This document shows, one piece after another, positions 1-5,490 of a stretch of 5,490 bases of DNA. The translations under genes and the position numbers were made by a program. The notes beneath the pieces were generated by a model. The model did not search any database. It had not been told where the DNA came from and worked only from the letters and a program-made list of their open reading frames with translations. Position 1 is the stretch's first letter. Each line of letters begins with the position of its first letter. This stretch comes from Pseudomonadota bacterium (GTDB lineage Bacteria; Bdellovibrionota_C; UBA2361; OMII01), in assembly GCA_027486155.1 (NCBI GenBank), contig JAIXPR010000163.1:1-5490 (forward strand), in the 5' to 3' direction.

Positions 1-2
1 CG

Positions 3-533
3 CGGGCGCTTGAGAAATTACGAGAGCTTCCGAACCACTTCCCGAACGTACGATTTAAGCTGCCTACCGAATACGTGGGACTCTCTGGCTCGAAGGAATT
101 GTGCCGGTGGCCGGTTTCATCGAAGGGAACGAAGACTCCGAACATACATCTCCCAGCGGCGAGCATCGCTCTCGACCAACCGGCATCCGATCTCTCTCCC
201 CTTCTCACGAAACGCAAGATTTCACACGTCATCGCGGTAGGCCCGCTTGGCTACTACGCGATGAAACCGTTCGACACTGGGACCGTTACCACCTATCAAT
301 CCCTCACCCGATGGGTTCAGAGCGGAGAGAACAGAAAGCTGATCGTTGGTGGCGGCAACAGCATGGAGGCTCTCCTCGATATCCCAGAATTTCAAACACC
401 GCCGACCCCGTCGATGATGGTATCCTCGGGCGGAGGAGCGTTGTTGAACGCGCTGGCGGAGGCATTTAAGGTAAATGGCGATCCGAGCCTTATCCAAACC
501 CCTTCAATTCGCGCGCTTCGACGCGCACATTAG
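3..533 (+). CDS. Phosphoglycerate-kinase-like protein, C-terminal part (5' end outside the window)
   Basis: The frame is open from the left edge to a TAG stop and gives 176 residues; an in-frame GTG at 75 is probably internal, because family-like sequence continues upstream of it. The fragment matches the C-terminal, nucleotide-binding half of phosphoglycerate kinase, the enzyme that makes ATP and 3-phosphoglycerate from 1,3-bisphosphoglycerate and ADP. Landmarks, counted from the first visible residue, are LP at 20-21, VGPLG at 79-83 with PF and GT at 89-94, VGGGNS at 115-120, SSGGGA at 141-146, and a closing SIRAL like the usual GVxAL end. Several family residues differ: Trp-Asn of WNGP is Ala-Val, the ribose-contacting Glu is Ala86, and the metal-binding Asp of GGGDT is Asn119. 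The spacing before SIRAL is also longer than usual. The fold call is fairly secure; normal kinase activity is doubtful. It may be a divergent paralogue or a pseudoenzyme. It converges on the lipoprotein gene with 20 bases between the stops and no clear terminator. Confidence 0.78.
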   Translation, partial: RALEKLRELPNHFPNVRFKLPTEYVGLSGSKELCRWPVSSKGTKTPNIHLPAASIALDQPASDLSPLLTKRKISHVIAVGPLGYYAMKPFDTGTVTTYQSLTRWVQSGENRKLIVGGGNSMEALLDIPEFQTPPTPSMMVSSGGGALLNALAEAFKVNGDPSLIQTPSIRALRRAH

Positions 534-553
534 GTGTAGTACCAGGTCCGAGT

Positions 554-1144
554 TTAATTCTCGAAGGTTCTAGAGACCTCAAACTTACGCGAGTTCATAT
601 CACCGACAAGCGCGTACTGTACCTGGCGCGTAGGACCGGTCGGATTAGCGTTACTGTCACCGGGGCGGTAAACGGGAAAGCTCTGCACCAAGGTATCCTC
701 AGCGGTAGAGAAGGTATCATGTCCCATGTAGCCCTGATTGATCTTCGAGTTTTCCGCTGTTGGAGGAAAATAAATTTGGCTCATCGACTTGCCATTATTC
801 GACGAGTACCCAATCACGGTGCCGTAACTACCGCTTCCATCCGAGGTCACATACACGAGGACCTCAGGGAACCCATCGTGATTGAGGTCGGCTGCTTCAG
901 CACCGGTCACCATCCCCTCAATTGACTGCTCAAAGATCTCATTCCCTTCATCTTGTCCAAAAGTACGGATGGTGAGCTTCCCGCTCGCCGATCTCACCTC
1001 AAACACATCGTTATCCCACTGAAGGTCTTTTGAGAACGAGGCGACATCCCCGGTGTTGTTGGGATTAACCACAGCGCACCCGCAGATGGTAGCGAGACAG
1101 AGAGGGAAGAGAGCACGTAATGATGATGAGACGGAAAGGCGCAT
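554..1144 (-). CDS. PliI-like lipoprotein, probable inhibitor of invertebrate-type lysozyme
   Basis: This 196-residue protein starts with a signal peptide: a short Arg-containing N-terminus, a hydrophobic stretch, then ICGC with Cys23 as the likely lipidated residue. Ala follows the Cys, not Asp, which favours the outer membrane under the E. coli sorting rule. The mature part resembles the periplasmic inhibitors of I-type lysozyme. Key marks are ADLNHDG at 85-91 (an Asp-x-Asn-x-Asp-Gly loop ending at Glu94), SGSY at 104-107, GYMGHD at 138-143, and FPVYRPGDSNANPTG at 156-170 followed by RQVQYAL. In MliC/PliC- and PliI-type inhibitors an SGxY loop enters the lysozyme active site. Its expected job is to protect peptidoglycan from animal or protist lysozymes; that is inferred from the family. 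An AAGAGG ribosome binding site six bases before the ATG supports the start. It lies downstream of the photolyase in the same direction, but the long gap suggests its own promoter. Confidence 0.75.
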   Translation of the reverse strand: MRLSVSSSLRALFPLCLATICGCAVVNPNNTGDVASFSKDLQWDNDVFEVRSASGKLTIRTFGQDEGNEIFEQSIEGMVTGAEAADLNHDGFPEVLVYVTSDGSGSYGTVIGYSSNNGKSMSQIYFPPTAENSKINQGYMGHDTFSTAEDTLVQSFPVYRPGDSNANPTGPTRQVQYALVGDMNSRKFEVSRTFEN

Positions 1145-1150
1145 AGGAAT

Positions 1151-1156
1151 CCTCTT
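1151..1156 (-). promoter_or_regulatory. Ribosome binding site of the PliI-like lipoprotein gene
   Basis: On the minus strand AAGAGG lies six bases before the lipoprotein ATG. It is the best Shine-Dalgarno match in front of any large gene here and fixes the start. I saw no convincing -35/-10 pair further upstream. Confidence 0.6.
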
Positions 1157-1236
1157 ACGATGAGGCTACCCTGTACACGAGGATAGCGAACACAAGCTCG
1201 TAAACACTACCTCAGCCACGGCGCTTTTGACACCGG

Positions 1237-1270
1237 AAAAGATCGCTCCCGTCCTAGTGGTGATGGAGCG
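1237..1270 (-). terminator. Possible intrinsic terminator downstream of the photolyase gene
   Basis: Read on the minus strand, CGCTCC and GGAGCG form a perfect six-base-pair stem around a 15-base loop, and four Ts follow three bases after the stem. It lies about 40 bases past the photolyase stop, in the gap before the lipoprotein gene. The stem is short, the loop long and the T tract short, so this is only a candidate. A second small inverted repeat, CTTTT/AAAAG at 1224-1241, overlaps the T tract. Confidence 0.3.
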
Positions 1271-1311
1271 CTGCGCCTACCGACATGACGCCTCTCTTCA
1301 CCTAAGATCGA

Positions 1312-2568
1312 TTATTGTGGCGTCCCGGGGCCCGCACCAACCAAACCGGACAACGAAGCCTTCGTAGCCCACCGCTTCTGAAACCGCTCCCACATCGTGA
1401 AGAAGCCCTTTGAACAAAGGGGGAAGAGCTCGTGATCCCATCTCCTGTGAAGCACTCCGACCGAAGTCTCTGAAGTTACCAGCGATGAGACCCAAGAGTT
1501 AAGGTCGTTAACCGGGAACCCTACCTGAGGCTGTACGATCACGACGCTATCGAGGGACTCCTTCTCCTGCCACCGCGTCAGATCCGACTGGGAGGATACG
1601 ACGGCAATCGAGCGATCGCTTCGCTGTTCGGCGACGCGCTCGCAGAGATCCTCGATCGCCCGCGCCAGGAACTCCCGCTTCAACGGCGTCCGATCCTCCG
1701 CTGCGTCATAGATACAGATGCTCGAATAGTCCCGGGTATCGAGGATCTGATCAATCGAGAGATCGTCGGCCGAAAGAACGAGGCCAGGGGAAGTGGACGA
1801 GACAACGCAACGAAGCTCCGGCTCTTGGCGGGCGCTCAGTCGCAATTCATCCTGCACCACAAAAGGCTCCGTTGCGAGTTCCCCCTCGTGTGGTGTCCAC
1901 CTTCCCTCGGAGTATTTCGCGATATTATCGGGGCGCGCGAGATAGGTCTTACCTTTGGTGTGAAGGCCTGCCACCCAACGCCACGACAAGGTGTTACTGG
2001 CGGGGTCGCCATCCAGAAGGTGGTGATACATAAATGCAGCGCCGAGTTGCCACGGAATCTTGAGGGTAAATATCCAGATACTGGCGAACCACATGCGAAC
2101 GTGGTTGTGCAGATATCCTGTAGCTGTGAGCTCGTGGACCCACTCGTTAAAATATGAGAGGTGGGTCCGTCCCGCGCGAGCAGCCTCGCACACGGGGCCC
2201 CATGACGAGGCATCCGCTACGGCCACGAGCTCGTTGACCCGCTCTTGGTAGGAGTACCAAACTCCAGGGTTAAGGTGGAGCGCCCCCTTCCAGTACGTGC
2301 GCCACACGACCTCTTGGATAAATTTCTCAGCGACAGAGAAATCAAGAGCGTCAGTTACCTGGGTGACGACCTCCTCCTCGGAGATAAGACGATAGCGGAG
2401 GTAAGGAGAAAGGCGAGAGACCCCATCGTCGCCCGGAACGGCGTAGTTACGGCGAGGGGCGTAGCGCGGCATCTTAGGGATAAAGTCACGCAAGCTCGCG
2501 AGCGCGTGCGCCCTTTCACCAACCCAATCCCCTTGAGGCATCTGTTTAGTATCGTCATCGATCGACAT
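1312..2568 (-). CDS. Photolyase/cryptochrome-family protein with N-terminal FAD domain and C-terminal alpha/beta-like domain
   Basis: This 418-residue protein carries the FAD-binding helical domain of DNA photolyases at roughly residues 15-225. Such enzymes use light and reduced FAD to split UV-induced pyrimidine dimers. Visible motifs are SRLSP at 51-55, EVVWRTYWK at 86-94, HNHVRM at 154-159 and DGDPASN at 186-192, with W196 and W198 after it. By alignment with E. coli photolyase, E86, W89, M159 and W198 match the dimer-contacting residues, N192 matches the Asn near flavin N5, and W196, W173 and probably W123 match the electron-transfer Trp triad. There is no antenna domain before the FAD domain. 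Instead residues about 255-400 look alpha/beta, with CIYDA, KREFLARAIEDL and a WDHELFP...FFTMWERF ending that recall the usual N-terminal domain. The start ATG lacks a strong ribosome binding site; Met10 is an alternative. Dimer repair is likely but a photoreceptor role is possible. Confidence 0.88.
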   Translation of the reverse strand: MSIDDDTKQMPQGDWVGERAHALASLRDFIPKMPRYAPRRNYAVPGDDGVSRLSPYLRYRLISEEEVVTQVTDALDFSVAEKFIQEVVWRTYWKGALHLNPGVWYSYQERVNELVAVADASSWGPVCEAARAGRTHLSYFNEWVHELTATGYLHNHVRMWFASIWIFTLKIPWQLGAAFMYHHLLDGDPASNTLSWRWVAGLHTKGKTYLARPDNIAKYSEGRWTPHEGELATEPFVVQDELRLSARQEPELRCVVSSTSPGLVLSADDLSIDQILDTRDYSSICIYDAAEDRTPLKREFLARAIEDLCERVAEQRSDRSIAVVSSQSDLTRWQEKESLDSVVIVQPQVGFPVNDLNSWVSSLVTSETSVGVLHRRWDHELFPLCSKGFFTMWERFQKRWATKASLSGLVGAGPGTPQ

Positions 2569-2587
2569 ACAACGGTATCTACATCTT

Positions 2588-2608
2588 TTAGGTGTTTAGT
2601 GTTAGGGG
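2588..2608. repeat. Three tandem imperfect heptamers upstream of the photolyase start
   Basis: The plus strand reads TTAGGTG, TTTAGTG, TTAGGGG without gaps, ending 20 bases before the photolyase ATG on the other strand. Identity between units is partial. The position would suit a regulator site or part of the promoter, but chance is a serious alternative. Confidence 0.3.
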
Positions 2609-2680
2609 AGAACCCTCGGTCATAGGGAAAAGACTTAGTGGGGGACTGACCTTAATATTCCCACCATCTGGAGCCGCCGC

Positions 2681-2782
2681 ATGTTCAGAAACAGGGGGTT
2701 ATCTACCATGTACCGAAGGATGAGCAAGGCTGTTCGAGGCCTGCGATGCACCGCAATTGCCATAAAATCAGGCCGTTACTAA
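2681..2782 (+). CDS. Possible short basic ORF or leader peptide upstream of the methyltransferase fusion
   Basis: An ATG preceded by GGAG at seven bases opens a 33-residue frame that begins MFRNRGLS and ends with a TAA 64 bases before the methyltransferase start. It is strongly basic, with nine Arg or Lys residues and no acidic residue. A second ATG at 2708 also follows a G-rich stretch. I do not recognise the product. It could be a small protein, a leader peptide or a chance frame; the ribosome-binding-site spacing is the only positive evidence. Confidence 0.2.
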   Translation: MFRNRGLSTMYRRMSKAVRGLRCTAIAIKSGRY

Positions 2783-2785
2783 AGA
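2757..2785 (+). promoter_or_regulatory. Weak sigma-70-like promoter candidate for the methyltransferase fusion
   Basis: TTGCCA (five of six consensus bases) and TAAAGA (three of six) are separated by 17 bases, about 60 bases before the start codon. The spacing is ideal but the -10 box is poor. Confidence 0.2.
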
Positions 2786-2846
2786 GACGGTATATCTTTC
2801 TCATCCCCTGCTGATTTGGATCATCACTTCGATATACTGGTCGGGT

Positions 2847-5180
2847 ATGCAAAATCCCCTCTCAAACAAAGAACGGCACGAAGGCCCCGCACTCGGCCAA
2901 CAATCGCTAGCTGGGGAGATCCTTTCTTCCCACAACCTCGCGCACGGACGAGACAACACCGATTCCTACACAAGCTACTATCTCGGAATGGACCAAACAC
3001 AGGCGCAGAAGGTCGCTCTCTCGACGGCGCACATGCCCACGAGCGACTCTCTTGTGTACGACATGGGGTTCGGTACTGGGCGAGGCTCGTATGACCTCTC
3101 CCAACTGTATCCCCAGAACGTGATAGTCGGAGTGGATATCGACCCGAACGCTATCCATCACGCGAAGGCACGGTACCACGCTAAGAATCTCTCGTTTGAA
3201 ACAGCTGACATCAGCGCGGTTCATTTCCCCACGGAGAGCGCCGACGTTATTTTCTGCTCGTCAATACTGCACGAGGTGCTCTCCTACGCGCAGCGCGATC
3301 GGTTCAACCTCAAACACCTGGAGCGGGTATTGGATGCTCATGTGACGATGCTGAAGCCTGGAGGCAAGTACATCGTCCGGGATTTCATCTCCGCTCAGTG
3401 GCCGAGGCATGTATTTCTTGACCTTCCAAGTCGAGATGGGACTGAGAGTGGTCCATACGCAAACCTTTCAACGGCCTCCCTCTTCACTGACTTCGTCAAA
3501 AACTTTAGGTGCCGAGAATTTCCGGAAGGAAACATATCGCTGGCCGTATTCGATCGAGGCGACGTGGAGCCGGGATGGCGTCGCTTCATGGTACCCAGCC
3601 ATATCGCACAGGAATTCATCCTTCGTCGTAACTATTGCGAGCGATGGGAAGACGAGATGCCGGAGGAATACTCCTATCGCACACAACCTGAATTTGAGGA
3701 TATGTTCGCCGAGCGGGGACTCCGGTTGATAACCGCCCAAGAGATTCACAACCCATGGATCGAGCGCAACTGGTTCGATGGAAAGTTTCGTATCAGTGAT
3801 TTCGCGGGAAATCTCCTCCCCTTCCCTCCAACAAATTTCATCATCGTGGGCGAGAAGGTTCGGGAAGGTGAAGGAGTTCTAATTAGAGAGAGGTCCGTTC
3901 GACAAACAGACCAACCTGTCTTCCTTGAGCGAACGAGCTTTAGGTCCAGAAATGGTTCGGACAGCGCAATCTTTGATGTTATATCCCGGCCGGGCCAAAG
4001 CACTGACTTCCTCGCCTATCACGAGGATCTCCAGCGTAATGAGATTACCATCCTCGTTAAAGCTGGATATCCCCGACCGATACTCAACGCCGGAAAAAAA
4101 TCTCATAACCTCGACAACGCGACGACCGGTGGATATACCCTTGAGACGGTCACCGCGGCGCTTCCTCAGGCACGGGAGGAGGAAGCTACCGCGGCGTTCG
4201 CGGACCGCACGGGATTAGACCCAAGTGAATTCTCTTTGGAGAAACGACCCCACATGCCGTATTTCCCGTCCCCCGGCACCTCCGATGAAACCGTGGAGGT
4301 TCGTAGGGTCCGACTCGCTCGAAAGCCCGACTCACGCGAAAGTGGAGGGAACCACTCGCGACTTGCGACGTCAGGAGAGCTGCGGGGGATAGACTCTCGT
4401 CAGACCCTCCGCGCATTCCAGGTTGGCGGGATGAGCGATCCCCGCCTGGAGATCAACATCTATCGTCTCCACCTCGAGCGCTCCGTGTCAGTCGGCACGT
4501 GGATCGGCGCATCGGTGCCAAGCTTGCCACAGCTGTCAGCACAGTCGGTCGGCGTAGAATCGGTGAAGAACCTCCTCTCACAGCGGCGAGCCCCCTTCGA
4601 GCCGGTTCCCCAACCAGAGGAAATTAGTTTCTTCTCGATCTACTCAGGTACATTTGAGGAGGTAGACGCAGGTGGTCAGCCGCTCGCGAATGTGACCTTA
4701 GAGTACATCGTTCCAAGTCATCACAGTACCAACACCGCAACCTTGATTCCGTTCGCGAGGATCTCTCCAGATGAGGTACTCGTGTTCGTCGAGGAGCGAG
4801 ATTTCCCGGCGGTCCAAAAGAGAACCGGCAACTCGGCGCTCATCACGATTCCGGGCTTTCGCCTCGATCCACGAACGACGACGGTGGATCAGATGATCGG
4901 AGAGATACGCGCCAGGGCCTACATGGAGTTTGGTATTGAGGCTCAAGGTAAGCCGGTCCTGTTGGGAGGGAAATACTATCCATCGATCGGATTTTCACCG
5001 GAGACCGCCTATCCGTACGCGGTAGAGGTCGACCTCTCCGCGCAACGGCCCGAGAACGCCTCCTCTCACCTTACTCCTGTTCTTCTCCGAGACCTCCTGC
5101 GGAACCAACACCTGATTCAGGACGCGCATCTTCTCACCTCTCTCTTTCGCCTCTCTCATGCCTTGGGGGAATTTGAGTAA
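2847..5180 (+). CDS. SAM-dependent methyltransferase fused to two degenerate Nudix-like domains
   Basis: This 777-residue protein is cytoplasmic by appearance, with no signal peptide or membrane segment. Residues about 30-340 are a class I SAM-dependent methyltransferase: motif I is DMGFGTG at 72-78, an acidic GVDIDP strand lies at 95-100, FETADIS at 117-123, and LKPGGKYIVRDF at 169-180. The methyl acceptor is unknown. Residues about 350-495 resemble an ADP-sugar-pyrophosphatase-type Nudix fold: FDVISRPG, LAYHED, ILVKAGYPRP, TLETVTA, then TGL and YFPSPGTSDE at 472-481. In place of the catalytic REUxEExGU box it reads AAFADRTGL at 449-457. Residues about 592-765 repeat the pattern: EVLVFVEERDFP, ITIPG, a box reduced to ARAYMEFGI at 689-697, and YYPSIGFSPE at 710-719. 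Both Nudix-like modules therefore look non-hydrolytic. The 495-590 stretch is unassigned. The ATG was chosen because the frame offers no better start and family-like sequence begins near residue 30; its ribosome binding site is weak. Confidence 0.85.
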   Translation: MQNPLSNKERHEGPALGQQSLAGEILSSHNLAHGRDNTDSYTSYYLGMDQTQAQKVALSTAHMPTSDSLVYDMGFGTGRGSYDLSQLYPQNVIVGVDIDPNAIHHAKARYHAKNLSFETADISAVHFPTESADVIFCSSILHEVLSYAQRDRFNLKHLERVLDAHVTMLKPGGKYIVRDFISAQWPRHVFLDLPSRDGTESGPYANLSTASLFTDFVKNFRCREFPEGNISLAVFDRGDVEPGWRRFMVPSHIAQEFILRRNYCERWEDEMPEEYSYRTQPEFEDMFAERGLRLITAQEIHNPWIERNWFDGKFRISDFAGNLLPFPPTNFIIVGEKVREGEGVLIRERSVRQTDQPVFLERTSFRSRNGSDSAIFDVISRPGQSTDFLAYHEDLQRNEITILVKAGYPRPILNAGKKSHNLDNATTGGYTLETVTAALPQAREEEATAAFADRTGLDPSEFSLEKRPHMPYFPSPGTSDETVEVRRVRLARKPDSRESGGNHSRLATSGELRGIDSRQTLRAFQVGGMSDPRLEINIYRLHLERSVSVGTWIGASVPSLPQLSAQSVGVESVKNLLSQRRAPFEPVPQPEEISFFSIYSGTFEEVDAGGQPLANVTLEYIVPSHHSTNTATLIPFARISPDEVLVFVEERDFPAVQKRTGNSALITIPGFRLDPRTTTVDQMIGEIRARAYMEFGIEAQGKPVLLGGKYYPSIGFSPETAYPYAVEVDLSAQRPENASSHLTPVLLRDLLRNQHLIQDAHLLTSLFRLSHALGEFE

Positions 5181-5490
5181 GATGCCCAGAATGGATTCCC
5201 AGATCGGGAGATCTGTCATTGCAAAACCTGCTTCGGTTACCTCTGGGCGCTTGTCCCGGAGTGACAGACGATAATTTGCAACCTCAGGGAAACGACGGTG
5301 CTCTACCGGAACGGCGACCTCGCCACCCGACACGAGCGAGAAAGAACTAACCTCAGCCGCTGCATCAACTGACCTCATATCAGCGGTGGCGACCTTGCCT
5401 CCCACGCACCGCCACAAACAGGCTCTATTAAGAGACTCGAGCGCGTGCCGCCACTCCAGTCATACCTCGCTCGCAAAGGTGGCGCGCCCG
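5181..5490. other. Unassigned right-edge region
   Basis: No gene can be supported in these 310 bases. A minus-strand frame from a TTG at 5417 crosses most of it but continues 186 bases into the end of the methyltransferase fusion gene and shows no motif. On the plus strand, a frame open from 5373 to the edge reads SIKRLERVPPLQSYLARKGG and faintly recalls an N-terminal segment of phosphoglycerate kinase, but it has no ATG start. Another plus-strand frame, open from 5275, shows nothing recognisable. Part of a gene entering from the right is possible on either strand. Confidence 0.4.
5200..5215 (+). repeat. Short perfect hairpin just after the methyltransferase-fusion stop
   Basis: CAGATC and GATCTG form a six-base-pair stem around a GGGA loop, 19 bases past the stop codon. 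There is no following T tract, so it is not a standard intrinsic terminator, though it might stabilise the mRNA end. Confidence 0.3.

Larger units (their letters stand above)
2569..2846. promoter_or_regulatory. Divergent intergenic region between the photolyase and methyltransferase-fusion genes
   Basis: Both flanking genes start here and face away from each other, so promoters for both should lie in these 278 bases. It holds a run of three imperfect heptamers near the photolyase start, a short basic ORF in the middle, a weak promoter candidate for the + strand gene, and one GTGGG/CCCAC inverted repeat (2638-2642 and 2660-2664). Neither large gene has a clear Shine-Dalgarno sequence here. I recognise no known operator. 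Confidence 0.55.

Noticed and set aside
101..469. Plus-strand frame of 122 codons overlapping the kinase-like fragment
   Set aside because: It has low-complexity, Arg/Pro-rich composition typical of an out-of-frame reading; the other frame carries the family motifs.
574..588. Small inverted repeat around TCTAGA near the end of the lipoprotein gene, as a terminator
   Set aside because: It lies inside the coding sequence, has a stem of only four to five pairs and no T tract.
1825..2157. Plus-strand frame of 110 codons inside the photolyase gene
   Set aside because: It is antisense to the most conserved part of the FAD domain, so it is a shadow of a strongly supported gene.
2245..2625. Plus-strand frame of 126 codons running over the photolyase start
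   Set aside because: It is antisense to the conserved photolyase N-terminal motifs and shows no family features of its own.
2907..3224. Minus-strand frame opposite the methyltransferase domain
   Set aside because: It is antisense to motif I and the SAM-binding strands of a clear methyltransferase.
4995..5417. Minus-strand frame of 140 codons starting at a TTG
   Set aside because: It overlaps 186 bases of the methyltransferase-fusion 3' end, has no recognisable motif and no ribosome binding site. The overlapping part looks like antisense shadow.
1..5490. Matching CGGGCGC / GCGCCCG at the two window ends as terminal inverted repeats
   Set aside because: Seven GC-only bases in a GC-rich window are easily due to chance; no transposase, integrase or target duplication was seen.

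Overview
The window reads as a moderately GC-rich bacterial chromosome segment. A lipobox-bearing secreted protein of the PliI lysozyme-inhibitor type, whose anchored cysteine is not followed by the inner-membrane retention residue Asp, points to a Gram-negative (two-membrane) bacterium. The photolyase fits an organism exposed to light, probably aquatic or surface-living; this is inference. No RNA gene, CRISPR array, insertion sequence or prophage gene was seen. I cannot place the species.

Layout from left to right: (1) the 3' part of a divergent phosphoglycerate-kinase-like gene on the + strand, running in from outside the window; (2) convergent with it after a 20-base gap, a lipoprotein resembling the periplasmic inhibitor of I-type lysozyme on the - strand; (3) upstream of that, also on the - strand, a 418-residue photolyase/cryptochrome-family protein whose FAD domain comes first and whose alpha/beta-like domain comes last, the reverse of the usual order; (4) a divergent promoter region of about 280 bases with a short basic ORF and a run of imperfect heptamers; (5) a 777-residue + strand protein with a class I SAM-dependent methyltransferase at the N-terminus, followed by two regions that look like Nudix (ADP-sugar pyrophosphatase-type) folds with eroded catalytic boxes; (6) about 310 bases at the right edge with no gene I can support.

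The genes do not form an obvious pathway. The photolyase and lipoprotein are co-oriented but separated by 167 bases that hold a possible terminator, and the lipoprotein has its own good ribosome binding site, so they may be separate units. The most unusual item is the methyltransferase fused to two Nudix-like modules that have lost their catalytic residues. The second is the kinase-like fragment, in which several canonical nucleotide-contact residues are substituted. All family calls come from reading motifs by eye; no database search was run.
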